The position numbers were made by a program, and so were the translations under genes. From Tabrizicola aquatica (GTDB lineage Bacteria > Pseudomonadota > Alphaproteobacteria > Rhodobacterales > Rhodobacteraceae), in assembly GCF_002900975.1 (NCBI RefSeq), contig NZ_PJON01000001.1, positions 744,001 to 808,000 of the forward strand: a DNA stretch of 64,000 nucleotides. The letters run 5' to 3'. The first letter of the stretch is position 1, and every line of letters starts with the position of its first letter. Below, one piece after another: positions 25,873 through 34,852 of this stretch. Below the pieces are notes generated by a model. That model saw only the letters and a program-made list of their open reading frames with translations, made no database searches and was not told where the DNA came from.

Positions 25873-27078
25873 TCAGGCGCGCCGCACCTCAGGCCGCAGC
25901 CACAGCCAGATCAGCGCGCCCCCGGCCAGGACCAGGAAGGGAAGCATCGCCAGGTTGACCATCTGCCAGCCGGCCTGCACCGACCCGCCCGAGCAGTTCA
26001 TCAACCCGCCGGACGAGAAGCTGGCCATCGTCACCCCGCCGAACACGACAAGGTCGTTCAGCCCTTGCAGGCGGCCGCGTTCCTCGGGGCGCTGGGCCGA
26101 GGTCAGCATCGTCGTCGCGCCGATGAAGCCGAAGTTCCAGCCCAGGCCAAGGAGGACAAGTGCGATGAAGAAATTCTCCAGCTGCACGCCCGCCATCGCC
26201 ACCGCCCCGGCGGCGGCCAGGATGGTCAGGCCCAGGGCGATGATCCGCTCGGTCCCGAAGCGGGCGATCAGGTGGCCGGTGAAGAAGCTGGGCGCATACA
26301 TCGCCAGCACATGCGCCGTCACCACATCGGCCGCGCTGCCCTTGTCGAAGCCGCAGCCGACGACGGCCAGCGGGGAGGAAGTCATCACCAGGTTCATCAG
26401 CGCGTAAGAGACCGTGGCGCAGATCATCGCGACCAGGATCGTCGGATTGCGCAAAAGCTCGCCCCGGCTGCGTCCCAGCGGGCTGCCCTCGGCCGGGGGT
26501 TTCGGCTTGGGGATGTTCAGCGCCAGGAACAGGAGCGAGCCGAGAAGGTTCAGCACGATCACCGCAAGATAGGAGCCGAGGAAGGGGACGGCCATCTCGT
26601 CCGCGGTGACCTTCACCAGCTGCGGGCCGACGACGGCGGACAGAAGGCCCCCGGCCATGACCCAGCTGATCGCCTTGGGGCGGAAGGCGTCCGACGCGGT
26701 GTCGACGGCGGCAAAGCGGTAAAAGCCGTTTGCCGACATGTAGATGCCCGAGATCAGCGCCCCGATGCAGAAGATGAGGAAGCTGCTGCTGGCCAGGCCA
26801 TAGGCCCCGATGGCGGCCCCGGTGGCGCCCCCGGCCGCGCCGAAGAAGAAGCCCGCGCGGCGACCAAAGCGTTGCATCAGCATGGAAAGCGGAGTCGCGG
26901 TCAGCATCGAGCCGATGACCATCATGGTGATCGGCAAGGTGGCCCAGCAGACATTCGGCGCAAGGCTGGACCCGGCCAGGCCCGCGATGGTGAAGATCAT
27001 CGGCAGTTGCGCGCCCAAGATGGCCTGGGCGGCGACAAGGACAAGGACATTGCGGCGGGCGGTGGAGTCGTTGGTCAT
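25873..27078 (-). CDS. MFS transporter
   Basis: A 401-residue major facilitator protein with about twelve hydrophobic helices. The cytoplasmic loop between helices 2 and 3 reads QRFGRRAGF, close to the family GRRxG signature, and there is a long middle loop (PKPKPPAEGSPLGRSRGEL). Start is ATG 27078 (MTNDSTARRNVLVL); an open frame continues upstream but lacks membrane features. Substrate unknown; general sequence resembles drug- or sugar-efflux type MFS proteins. It is divergent from alkA with an 84-bp gap containing a repeat fragment. Confidence 0.85.
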   Translation of the reverse strand: MTNDSTARRNVLVLVAAQAILGAQLPMIFTIAGLAGSSLAPNVCWATLPITMMVIGSMLTATPLSMLMQRFGRRAGFFFGAAGGATGAAIGAYGLASSSFLIFCIGALISGIYMSANGFYRFAAVDTASDAFRPKAISWVMAGGLLSAVVGPQLVKVTADEMAVPFLGSYLAVIVLNLLGSLLFLALNIPKPKPPAEGSPLGRSRGELLRNPTILVAMICATVSYALMNLVMTSSPLAVVGCGFDKGSAADVVTAHVLAMYAPSFFTGHLIARFGTERIIALGLTILAAAGAVAMAGVQLENFFIALVLLGLGWNFGFIGATTMLTSAQRPEERGRLQGLNDLVVFGGVTMASFSSGGLMNCSGGSVQAGWQMVNLAMLPFLVLAGGALIWLWLRPEVRRA

Positions 27079-27128
27079 GCGGTATCGGTAGAACTGCCCA
27101 TCCGCAGGGGCAAGCGGAAACGTCGGTT

Positions 27129-27162
27129 GCCTCCGGCGGGGATATTTGGGCAAAGATGAAAC
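27129..27162 (+). repeat. family A repeat, 3' block only
   Basis: GCCTCCGGCGGGGATATTTG followed by GGCAAAGATGAAAC. It differs from the end of the copy at 32529-32562 at two positions of 34. It lies directly in front of the alkA start codon and so forms its 5' untranslated region. Confidence 0.7.
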
Positions 27163-27792
27163 ATGACAGGGCGGATCATCATGTCGCTGGACTGCGTGGC
27201 GGAAGGGGCCGAATGGCTCGCCGCGCGCGAGCCGCGCTTTGCCGAGGCGTTGCCGTTGGTGGGTGCCCTGCCCCTGCGGCGTGAGGCCGAGGGGTTTGCG
27301 GCCCTGCTGCGGGCGATTGTCGGCCAGCAGGTCTCGGTCGCGTCGGCGCGGGCGATCTGGGCGCGGCTGGAGGGCATGGGGCTGACCGAGGCGGCGGCGC
27401 TGGCGGCGGCGACGGACGAGGATCTGCGCGCGGCCGGGCTGAGCCGGCAAAAGGCGCGGTATGGCCGGGCGCTGGCGCAGGCGGGCATCGATTTCGATGC
27501 CTTGCGCGCGGCCTCGGATGCCGAGGTGGTGCAGACCCTGGTCGCGGTGCCGGGGATCGGGGTCTGGACGGCCGAGATCTATGCGATGTTCGCGCTTGGC
27601 CGGGCGGATGTGTTCGCGCCGGGCGACCTGGCCTTGCAGGAAGGCGCGCGGCTGTTGTTCGGGCTGGAGGCGCGGCCCAAGGACAAGGCGTTGCGCGCGA
27701 TGGCCGAGGCCTGGTCGCCCTGGCGTTCGGTTGCGGCGCGCATCCTTTGGGCCTACTACCGGGTCGCCAAGGACCGCGAGGGGGTGATGTGA
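27163..27792 (+). CDS. alkA: DNA-3-methyladenine glycosylase II (AlkA-like)
   Basis: A 209-residue base-excision repair glycosylase of the HhH-GPD superfamily that removes alkylated bases from DNA. The helix-hairpin-helix is VPGIGVWTAEIYAMFALG (about 129-146) and the catalytic aspartate is in FAPGDLAL (Asp155). The upstream FAALLRAIVGQQVSV motif is typical of AlkA. It lacks the N-terminal domain of E. coli AlkA, as many alphaproteobacterial versions do. The stop shares its last base with the esterase ATG (TGATG). Confidence 0.9.
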   Translation: MTGRIIMSLDCVAEGAEWLAAREPRFAEALPLVGALPLRREAEGFAALLRAIVGQQVSVASARAIWARLEGMGLTEAAALAAATDEDLRAAGLSRQKARYGRALAQAGIDFDALRAASDAEVVQTLVAVPGIGVWTAEIYAMFALGRADVFAPGDLALQEGARLLFGLEARPKDKALRAMAEAWSPWRSVAARILWAYYRVAKDREGVM

Positions 27793-28445
27793 TGCGTGAG
27801 TTGAAGTTCGGCCGGAAGGGTCCGCAGCCCGCAAAGGGCCTGGTCGTGTTCCTGCACGGCTATGGCGCGGATGGTGCCGACCTGCTGGGCCTGTCGGACG
27901 TGCTTGCCCCGCATCTGCCGGGCGTGGCCCTCGTCGCCCCCGATGCGCCCGAGCGTTGTGTCGGCGGCGGGTTCGGCTTTCAATGGTTTCCGATCCCCTG
28001 GCTGGACGGCTCGCCCCAGGCGGCGGCCGAGGCGGGGTTGGTCGCGGCCTCGCGCGATCTGAACGGGTTTCTGGATACGCTTTTGGAGCAAGAGGGCTTG
28101 GGCGCGGACCGGCTGGTGCTGGTCGGGTTCAGCCAGGGCGCGATGATGAGCATGGAGGTCGCGGTGCGCCGGGACGAAGCGGTGGCGGGGGTGGTGGCGA
28201 TCTCGGGTCGTCTCTTGCGCCCCGAGGCGCTGGCGGCGGAAGCGGTGGTGAAGCCGCCAATCCTGCTGATCCACGGCGATCAGGACCCGGTGGTGCCGTT
28301 TGCGGACATGGGCAAGGCGGGGGATGCGCTGGTTTCGGCGGGGTTCCAGACCTTTGCGCATGTGATGCGTGGCACGGGACATGGCATCGCGCCGGACGGT
28401 CTGGGCGTGGCGCTGCAATTCATCAAGGAGCGCCTGGGCGTGTAG
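27792..28445 (+). CDS. phospholipase/carboxylesterase-type alpha/beta hydrolase
   Basis: A 217-residue cytoplasmic hydrolase of the acyl-protein-thioesterase/carboxylesterase family. The catalytic triad is Ser114 in GFSQGAM, Asp165 in GDQDPVVP, and His197 in GTGHGI. An HGYGADG oxyanion segment lies at 22-28. The real substrate (short acyl esters, lysophospholipid) cannot be told from sequence. Start ATG 27792 overlaps alkA by one base, indicating a coupled operon with the glycosylase. Confidence 0.9.
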   Translation: MRELKFGRKGPQPAKGLVVFLHGYGADGADLLGLSDVLAPHLPGVALVAPDAPERCVGGGFGFQWFPIPWLDGSPQAAAEAGLVAASRDLNGFLDTLLEQEGLGADRLVLVGFSQGAMMSMEVAVRRDEAVAGVVAISGRLLRPEALAAEAVVKPPILLIHGDQDPVVPFADMGKAGDALVSAGFQTFAHVMRGTGHGIAPDGLGVALQFIKERLGV

Positions 28446-28481
28446 GACCGCCCCCGGGAAACGGGGACGGCCCGGGCTGGC

Positions 28482-29081
28482 TTAGAAGCGCAGCGAGACC
28501 TTGGCCTTCAGCGTGGTCGCGTCGAAATCGACGCCCTGGCCGTCAAAGTCGTCGAACTTGTGCTTGAGAAGCTCGCCGCCGACGCTCCAGCGGTCGGTGA
28601 CCGCATAGTCGACGCCGGCACCCAGGAACCAGCCATTGTCCGACAGCTCGGTCCCGCCGACCGTGGCGCTGGCATGGGCCGCACCGACCGTACCGTAAAC
28701 CAGGCTGCGGCCGAACTCGGTGCCCGCGATCAGCTTGAGGCGGGTCACATCGTCCAGCGTGCCAAGGGCCGGGTCGCCCAGATCGATGTCGGCGGTGTCA
28801 TAATCCACCTCGGCGCCGGCCACGAACGTGCCCATGTCCCAGCGATAGCCGCCGTGGATGCCGCCCAGCATGCCGTCGCCATCAAGGCCTTCGCCGTTCG
28901 AATCGACATCGGCATAGCCAAGCTGGATACCGGCATAGGCGCCGGTCCAGTCCATGCCAGGGGCCATGACCGGCTCGATCACCGGGGTGACAGTGGGCTC
29001 GGGCGCGACGGCGACCGGACCACCGGCGAGCGCGGGCGAAGCAATGGCCACGGTGGCCAGAAGTGCTGCGATAGATCTCAT
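28482..29081 (-). CDS. outer-membrane beta-barrel protein
   Basis: A 199-residue exported protein. Signal peptide ALLATVAIASPALAG; a short Pro/Val/Glu linker; then an eight-stranded-barrel-like region with alternating polar/apolar strands starting WTGAYAGIQLGYADV. It ends with the C-terminal phenylalanine (KAKVSLRF) that signals outer-membrane insertion. It resembles the Omp25/OprF-like opacity porins common in alphaproteobacteria. The acidic loops (DSNGEGLDGDG) could bind cations. The 180-bp upstream gap to the ABC-F gene should hold its promoter, but I could not fix one. Confidence 0.82.
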   Translation of the reverse strand: MRSIAALLATVAIASPALAGGPVAVAPEPTVTPVIEPVMAPGMDWTGAYAGIQLGYADVDSNGEGLDGDGMLGGIHGGYRWDMGTFVAGAEVDYDTADIDLGDPALGTLDDVTRLKLIAGTEFGRSLVYGTVGAAHASATVGGTELSDNGWFLGAGVDYAVTDRWSVGGELLKHKFDDFDGQGVDFDATTLKAKVSLRF

Positions 29082-29262
29082 CTTTATCTCCTTTTGCGGC
29101 GACCCGGCTGATGAATGACGGGCGGCTCGCGCAGGAGGGTGGGAGTTTGCGCTGTGGGGGGCAATGGCCCTTCACGGGTGCTTGATCGAGTGTGTTCAAC
29201 CTTGGCGGTTATACGCGCAGCCGCCACCGCCATACTGGCCAAACTTTGCCGGTTCCCGCGGG

Positions 29263-31065
29263 TCAGCTCCGATCGGCAAGTTCCAGCCACTCGGTTTCCG
29301 CAGCCTCAAGGGCGGTCTGACGCTCGGTCAGGGCCTCGGTTGCCTTGCGGAACTTCACCGGTTCGCGGGTGAAAAGATCGGGGTCGTCCAGCAGGGTGGC
29401 AAGCTTGGCGATCTCGCCCTCCAGCCGCGCGATCAGGGCGGGAAGATCTTCCAGACGCTTGCGCTCGGTGAAAGACAGGCCCGAGGCGCGGGGACCTTCT
29501 TCCTTGGGCGCAGCGACCGGCTTGGCCACGGTCTTTTCCTGCGCGGGTGCCAAGGTCGCAGGCCGCTGGCGGGCATAGTCAGACCAGCCGCCGGGGTAGA
29601 CCGTCGCCTTGCCCTGCCCTTCAAGTGCGACGGTGGTCGTCGCCACCCGGTCGATGAAATCGCGGTCGTGGCTGACCAGAAGGACGGTCCCGTCATACTC
29701 GCCCAGGATGTCCTGCAGAAGGTCCAGGGTTTCGACGTCAAGGTCGTTGGTCGGTTCGTCCAGGATCAGCAGGTTCGACGGCTGCGCCATCAGCTTGGCC
29801 AGCAGAAGCCGGGCCTTCTCGCCCCCCGACAGGCTGCGCACCGGAGCGCGGGCCTGGATTTCGTCGAAGAGAAAGTCCTTCAGGTAACCCACCACATGCC
29901 GGGGCTGGCCGCGCACCATCACCTGATCCGCCGCGCCCGAGACGCGCATCAAGGAATCGCCGGTCAGGTTCTCCCACAGGCTGGCCTCGGGATCGAGTTG
30001 CGCGCGGGTCTGGTCAAAGACGGCGATTTCCAGGTTGGTGCCAAGGCTGACGGTGCCGGTGTCCGGTTGAACTTCACCCGTCAACAGCTTGAGAAGCGTG
30101 GTCTTTCCGACGCCGTTCGGCCCGACGAACGCCACCCGGTCACCCCGCAGCACCCGCAGGCTGAAGTCGCGGATGATGGTCTTGTCGCCATAGGTCTTGG
30201 CGATCCCCACCGCCTCGATCACCTTCTTGCCCGAGGTGGTGCCGCCCTCAAAGGCCAGCGCAGCCGTGCCCTGGCGGCGGATCTGCGCCGCGCGGTCGGC
30301 GCGCAGCTGTTGCAGGGCGCGGACCCGGCCCATGTTGCGCTTGCGCCGGGCCGAGATGCCTTCCACGGCCCACCGCGCCTCGGCCTTGATCTTGCGGTCC
30401 AGCTTGTGGCGCGCCTCGTCCTCTTCGGCCCAGATCGTCTCGCGCCAGTCCTCGAACCCGTCGAACCCGGCCTCGCGGCGGCGCAGAACGCCGCGGTCCA
30501 GCCAGAGCGTGGCCTTGGTCAGCGCCCGCAGGAAGGCGCGGTCGTGGCTGATCAGGACAAAGGCGGCGCGGGTGCCCTGCAACTCGGCCTCCAGCCATTC
30601 GATCGCCTGGATGTCCAGGTGGTTGGTCGGTTCGTCCAGCAGCATCAACTCGGGCGCCTCGGCCAGCAGCTTGGCCAGCGCGGCGCGGCGGCGTTCCCCG
30701 CCACTGGCGGTGGCAACCGGGGTCGTGGGATCGAACTTAAGCCCCTCGGCCACAACGGCCAGGCGATACTCGTGCCCTTCCGGCAAGGCCGAGGCCGCGA
30801 AATCGCCCAGGGTGGCATAGCGGGACAGGTCGGGGTCCTGCTCCATGTAGCCGACGCTGACCCCGGGCGGAATCGTCCGGGCCCCGCTGTCTGGGTCGAC
30901 AAGGCCCGCCATCAGCTTCATCAGCGTCGACTTGCCCGAGCCATTGCGCCCGACCAGCGCCAGCCGGTCTCCGGGCTGCACGGTCAGCGAAAGCTGGTCC
31001 AGAAGCGGGTTGCCGCCGAAGGTCAGCGAGACGGAATTCAGTTGCAGAAGCGGTGCGCGTGCCAT
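29263..31065 (-). CDS. uup: ABC-F family ATPase (Uup-like)
   Basis: A 600-residue soluble protein with two ABC domains and no membrane part. Walker A motifs are GRNGSGKST and GPNGVGKTT. Signatures are TASGGERRR and LSGGEKARL. Walker B segments are LMLLDEPTNHLD and LLILDEPTNDLD. The linker between domains is rich in Arg/Lys (the ABC-F P-site tRNA interaction motif). The C-terminal coiled coil (about 520-598) is of the Uup type. ABC-F proteins act on ribosomes; Uup also affects DNA-junction stability. A 13-bp stem separates it from the upstream gene. Confidence 0.92.
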   Translation of the reverse strand: MARAPLLQLNSVSLTFGGNPLLDQLSLTVQPGDRLALVGRNGSGKSTLMKLMAGLVDPDSGARTIPPGVSVGYMEQDPDLSRYATLGDFAASALPEGHEYRLAVVAEGLKFDPTTPVATASGGERRRAALAKLLAEAPELMLLDEPTNHLDIQAIEWLEAELQGTRAAFVLISHDRAFLRALTKATLWLDRGVLRRREAGFDGFEDWRETIWAEEDEARHKLDRKIKAEARWAVEGISARRKRNMGRVRALQQLRADRAAQIRRQGTAALAFEGGTTSGKKVIEAVGIAKTYGDKTIIRDFSLRVLRGDRVAFVGPNGVGKTTLLKLLTGEVQPDTGTVSLGTNLEIAVFDQTRAQLDPEASLWENLTGDSLMRVSGAADQVMVRGQPRHVVGYLKDFLFDEIQARAPVRSLSGGEKARLLLAKLMAQPSNLLILDEPTNDLDVETLDLLQDILGEYDGTVLLVSHDRDFIDRVATTTVALEGQGKATVYPGGWSDYARQRPATLAPAQEKTVAKPVAAPKEEGPRASGLSFTERKRLEDLPALIARLEGEIAKLATLLDDPDLFTREPVKFRKATEALTERQTALEAAETEWLELADRS

Positions 31066-31081
31066 GGCCGCGAGGTAGAGG

Positions 31082-31129
31082 GGGAACGGCCCCGCGTCAA
31101 CGCCCGTCAGGGTGACCGGGGCCGTTCCC
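31082..31129 (-). terminator. hairpin between the membrane protein gene and uup
   Basis: GGGAACGGCCCCG (31082-31094) and CGGGGCCGTTCCC (31117-31129) pair perfectly over 13 bp. It follows the stop of the gene at 31135 on the minus strand. There is no U-run, so termination strength is uncertain. Confidence 0.6.
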
Positions 31130-31134
31130 AGGGA

Positions 31135-31557
31135 TCAGACCGGCCCCGGGCGAAGGGTTGGCCGCATCGGCAGCAGGAAAAGCGCCAGGAACACAAGGTT
31201 GCCCAGGATGTTCAGCCCCGCCCCGGCCAAGAGCGAGGCCGCGCCGTCCACCACGAACCACAGCAGAACCGAGCGTCGGATAAGTGCGCGCGTGACCTCG
31301 GGCATCTGGCGCAAGGGCGCGCCGGCCAGGTGCCAGATCATCAGCCCCCAGCCCGCCATAACTCCGCCCGCGATGGCCAGGGCCAGCCGAGTTTCGGGTC
31401 GGTCCCCGGTCTCGGCCCCGTCAAGCGGCCAGATCATCAGGTCGGCAAGCAGCCTGACCGGAAGGTTCGTGATCGGGTGTGCAGCCAGGGCCAGCACGGC
31501 CCCGGTGCCGATGGTGATGGCTGCGGCAAGGCGCAGGCCTGTCTGTTCTTGGGTCAT
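31135..31557 (-). CDS. small four-helix membrane protein, unknown function
   Basis: A 140-residue inner-membrane protein with four hydrophobic segments: AAAITIGTGAVLALAAHPI, AIAGGVMAGWGLMIWHL, VLLWFVVDGAASLLAGAG and ILGNLVFLALFLL. I use ATG 31557 because GGAGG lies 5 nt before it; the adjacent ATG 31560 is possible. It is divergent from the HTH regulator at 31675 (117 bp), which may control it. No family function known to me. Confidence 0.65.
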   Translation of the reverse strand: MTQEQTGLRLAAAITIGTGAVLALAAHPITNLPVRLLADLMIWPLDGAETGDRPETRLALAIAGGVMAGWGLMIWHLAGAPLRQMPEVTRALIRRSVLLWFVVDGAASLLAGAGLNILGNLVFLALFLLPMRPTLRPGPV

Positions 31558-31674
31558 CATCGCCTCCATGTGTGCGGGCATAGCCAAGCATGGGTCGGGT
31601 AAGCGGGCCAATTCCCTGCAAGGTAAGTGGCAAGCGGCTGCCGGTCAGCTAGGCTGGCACAAAGGGGAACGGAC

Positions 31675-32439
31675 ATGACCGATTTTGCGGGGGCATTGCG
31701 GGATTGGCGGCAGCGGCGGCGGCTAAGCCAGCTGGCGCTGGCGACCGAGGCCGAGATCTCGCCCCGCCACCTGGCCTTCCTGGAAACGGGGCGCGCGCGG
31801 CCCTCACGCGGGATGGTGCTGCGGCTGGCCGGGGTGCTGGGGCTGCCCAGGGGCGAGCAGAACGGGCTGCTCGCCGCCGCTGGCTTCGCGCCGCAGTTCC
31901 CCGTCCTGCCGCTGGGTGCCGAAGAGATGGCCCAGGTCCGCGCCGCGATGGGCTGGATGATCGACCGCCACGCGCCCTATCCGGCGCTGATCCTGGACCG
32001 GCTTTGGCGCATCGTGGCGCTGAACCCGCCCGCCTCCCGCCTGTTCGGCCCCGCCGGCTTTGCCGAGGGCGCAAGCCTGCTGGACACCCTTTCCGATCCC
32101 GCAACCTTTTCCGGCCTGATCGAGAACTGGGTCGAGGTCGGCCACCACACCGCTTTGCGGCTGAGGGGGGAAAGCGCGCGCGCGGGCGGGATTGCGGCGC
32201 TGGACCGGGCGGTCGCGGCGCTGATGTCCGACCCCCAGATCGCGGCCCACCAGCCACGCGCCACCGGCCGGGCGATCCTGCCCACGGTCTACCGGATGGG
32301 CGGGCAGCGGCTGGCGATGTTCTCGACCTATGCCCAGTTCGGTGCGGCCGAGGAAGTGGCGCTGTCGGACATGAAGATCGAACTGATGTTCCCGGCGGAT
32401 GCCGATGCAAGGACCGTCCTGGAGGGGCTGGCCGGTTAG
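31675..32439 (+). CDS. XRE-type HTH transcriptional regulator with MmyB-like domain
   Basis: A 254-residue regulator. Residues 8-62 form a Cro/C1-type helix-turn-helix (WRQRRRLSQLALATEAEISP, RHLAFLETGRARPSRGMV). The rest matches the MmyB-like ligand-binding domain: RHAPYPALILDRLWRIVALNP, SLLDTLSDPATF, and a C-terminal strand with STYAQFGAAEEVALSDMKIE. In other bacteria such proteins bind fatty acyl ligands and control neighbouring redox or membrane genes. The divergent small membrane protein is the most likely target. Confidence 0.85.
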   Translation: MTDFAGALRDWRQRRRLSQLALATEAEISPRHLAFLETGRARPSRGMVLRLAGVLGLPRGEQNGLLAAAGFAPQFPVLPLGAEEMAQVRAAMGWMIDRHAPYPALILDRLWRIVALNPPASRLFGPAGFAEGASLLDTLSDPATFSGLIENWVEVGHHTALRLRGESARAGGIAALDRAVAALMSDPQIAAHQPRATGRAILPTVYRMGGQRLAMFSTYAQFGAAEEVALSDMKIELMFPADADARTVLEGLAG

Positions 32440-32457
32440 CCGGGTGCGGCGGGTATC

Positions 32458-32561
32458 AAATTGAGCGGCTTGCGCCGCAAGGCTTTTGTCTCGCCGTTTT
32501 GCGTGAAGGACGCAAAACGGCTCGGGCGGCCTCCGGCGGGGATATTTGGGCAAATGTGAAA
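32458..32561 (+). repeat. dispersed intergenic repeat, family A, copy 2 (full length)
   Basis: Order of blocks: AAATTGAGCG, CAAGGCTTTTGTCTCGCC, a perfect 10-bp hairpin (CCGTTTTGCG / CGCAAAACGG, 32494-32520), CTCGG, then CCTCCGGCGGGGATATTTGG ending in GTGAAA. Copy 1 at 4549-4669 keeps the hairpin with a different sequence. It lies between the HTH regulator and the ASKHA protein gene. Confidence 0.75.
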
Positions 32562-32672
32562 CGGCTTGGCCGAGGGTTCGTGCCGGTATAGGCGCGGCAC
32601 CTGCCGCAATCCGGCATTGCAAGCGCCTTCCCGCGGTTTACAACCGCCAAGCGCAAGAAGACTGGGCCCGAC

Positions 32673-34721
32673 ATGACCGTTGACATGACTGACGATGCAC
32701 TTGTGATCTTTACCCCCTCGGGCAAGCGCGGGCGCTTTGCGCTTGGCACCCCGGTCCTGACCGCCGCGCGGCAGTTGGGGGTGGACCTGGATTCCGTCTG
32801 CGGCGGGCGGGGGATCTGTTCGAAGTGCCAGATCAGCCCTGGGTACGGCGAGTTCTCCAAGCACGGCGTGACCGTGGCCGAGGACGCGCTGTCCGAGTGG
32901 AACGCGGTCGAGGACCGCTACAAGCGCATCCGTGGGCTGATCGACGGACGGCGGCTGGGCTGCCAGGCCAAGGTCATGGGCGATGTCGTCATCGACGTGC
33001 CGCCCGAAAGCCAGGTCCACAAGCAGGTCATCCGCAAGTCCGCGACCGAGCGGGTCATGGTCATGGACCCCGCCACCCGCGCTGTCTATGTCGAAGTCGA
33101 AGAGCCCGACATGCACGAACCCACCGGCGATTTCGAACGCCTGGCCCGGGCGCTTGCCGCACAATGGCAGGTCGAGAAAATCGAGGCCGACCTGTCCGTC
33201 CTGCGCCGCTTGCAGTCCGTCCTGCGCAAGGGCGAATGGAAGGCGACGGTCGTCCTGCACAAGGGCAACCATGACAGCGCCACCCGCGTCCTAGACATCT
33301 TCCCCGGCTTCCATGAGGGGCCGCTCTTGGGCCTGGCGGTCGACCTCGGCTCAACCACCATCGCGGCGCATCTCTGTGATCTGTCGGATGGCCGCGTGCT
33401 GGCCTCATCGGGCCTGATGAACCCGCAGATCCGCTTTGGCGAGGATCTGATGTCCCGCGTCAGCTATGCGATGATGAACCCCGGCGGCGATGTCGAGATG
33501 ACCCGCGTTGTGCGCGAGGCGATCAACACGCTGGCAGGCGCGATTGCCGAGGAGGCCGGTGTCGATGCCGCGTCGATCTATGAGATGGTCATCGTCTTCA
33601 ACCCCGTTATGCACCACCTGTTCCTGGGCGTGGACCCCGTGGAACTGGGCCAGGCGCCGTTCGCGCTGGCGACCAGTGGCAGCCTGAGCCTGGATGCGCG
33701 GGATGTTGACCTGACGACCCTGAACCGCAACGCGCGGGTCTATGTGCTGCCCTGCATCGCGGGCCATGTCGGTGCCGATGCGGCGGCGGTGGCGCTTTCG
33801 GAAGAACCGAACAAGTCCAAGGACATGGTCCTGATTGTTGATGTCGGCACCAATGCCGAGATCCTGCTGGGCAACGAGGCCCGCGTCCTTGCCTGCTCCT
33901 CGCCGACCGGTCCGGCTTTCGAGGGCGCGCAGATCAGTTCCGGCCAGCGCGCCGCCCCCGGCGCGATCGAACGGGTCGAGATCGACCCGGTGACGAAGGA
34001 GCCGCGTTTCCGGGTCATTGGCAGCGACCTCTGGTCCGACGATCCGGGCTTTGCGGCCGCGACGGCATCGACCGGAATCACCGGAATCTGTGGCTCCGGC
34101 ATCATCGAGGCGGTGGCCGAGATGCGGCTGGCGGGCCTGGTGGACCCGGGCGGCCTGATCGGCGGGCCGGACCAGACCGGGACCGCCCGCTGCGAGGCGA
34201 CGGGACGGACGCACAGCTATCTTCTGCACGACGGCAGCGCCGAGGGTGGGCCGCGGATCAGCGTGACGCAAGGTGACATCAGGGCGATCCAACTGGCGAA
34301 ATCCGCGCTTTATGCCGGTGCGCGCCTTCTGATGGACGAGATGGGGATCGATACCGTGGACCGCGTCACCCTGGCCGGGGCCTTCGGCGCGCATATCAGC
34401 CCCAAGCACGCGATGGTTCTGGGGATGATCCCGGACGTGCCGCTGGACAAGGTCACCAGCGCCGGCAACGCCGCCGGCACCGGGGCGCGCATCGCGCTGT
34501 GCAATGTTGCCGCGCGCGACCAGATCGAGGCCACGGTCCACCAGATCCACAAGGTCGAGACCGCCATCGAGCCGCGCTTCCAGGAGCATTTCGTCAACGC
34601 CAACGCCATCCCTCATGCGGTGGACCCGTTCCCGCATCTGAACAGCATCGTCACCCTGCCCGTGGTCAGCTTCAACACAGCCGGACAGGGTGGTGACGGG
34701 GGGCGGCGGCGGCGGGGATAG
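32673..34721 (+). CDS. 2Fe-2S ferredoxin / ASKHA-domain protein (RACo-like corrinoid activator)
   Basis: A 682-residue protein. Residues 1-105 form a plant-type 2Fe-2S domain with Cys43, Cys49 and Cys52 (VCGGRGICSKC) and Cys97 (RRLGCQAK). After a linker, about 225-650 is an ASKHA ATPase-like domain: GLAVDLGSTTIAAHL (phosphate 1), LIVDVGTNAEILLG (phosphate 2) and TLAGAFGAHI (adenosine). Relatives (RACo, RamA) use ATP to reduce inactive Co(II) corrinoid proteins in methyltransferase systems. In Rhodobacterales homologues are usually beside a corrinoid protein and methyltransferase; neither is visible here, so the partner must be elsewhere. The C-terminal GGDGGRRRRG tail is odd. Confidence 0.88.
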   Translation: MTVDMTDDALVIFTPSGKRGRFALGTPVLTAARQLGVDLDSVCGGRGICSKCQISPGYGEFSKHGVTVAEDALSEWNAVEDRYKRIRGLIDGRRLGCQAKVMGDVVIDVPPESQVHKQVIRKSATERVMVMDPATRAVYVEVEEPDMHEPTGDFERLARALAAQWQVEKIEADLSVLRRLQSVLRKGEWKATVVLHKGNHDSATRVLDIFPGFHEGPLLGLAVDLGSTTIAAHLCDLSDGRVLASSGLMNPQIRFGEDLMSRVSYAMMNPGGDVEMTRVVREAINTLAGAIAEEAGVDAASIYEMVIVFNPVMHHLFLGVDPVELGQAPFALATSGSLSLDARDVDLTTLNRNARVYVLPCIAGHVGADAAAVALSEEPNKSKDMVLIVDVGTNAEILLGNEARVLACSSPTGPAFEGAQISSGQRAAPGAIERVEIDPVTKEPRFRVIGSDLWSDDPGFAAATASTGITGICGSGIIEAVAEMRLAGLVDPGGLIGGPDQTGTARCEATGRTHSYLLHDGSAEGGPRISVTQGDIRAIQLAKSALYAGARLLMDEMGIDTVDRVTLAGAFGAHISPKHAMVLGMIPDVPLDKVTSAGNAAGTGARIALCNVAARDQIEATVHQIHKVETAIEPRFQEHFVNANAIPHAVDPFPHLNSIVTLPVVSFNTAGQGGDGGRRRRG

Positions 34722-34852
34722 CAACCTGGTTTGGCAGGTCTTGCCGACAGCGGCCCCGAGCGCCTTTGCCAGGCGTGCATGAAATGCATCGACGCGCCTT
34801 GGTCCGGGGGTCAAACCCTTGCGCTGCGAGAGAAAACCCGTAACGTCGGGGC

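Noticed and set aside
34760-34800. Fourth family B repeat after the ASKHA protein gene
   Set aside because: Only GCATGAAATGC and short flanks match; arms of the element are missing, so it is noted as a possible remnant only.
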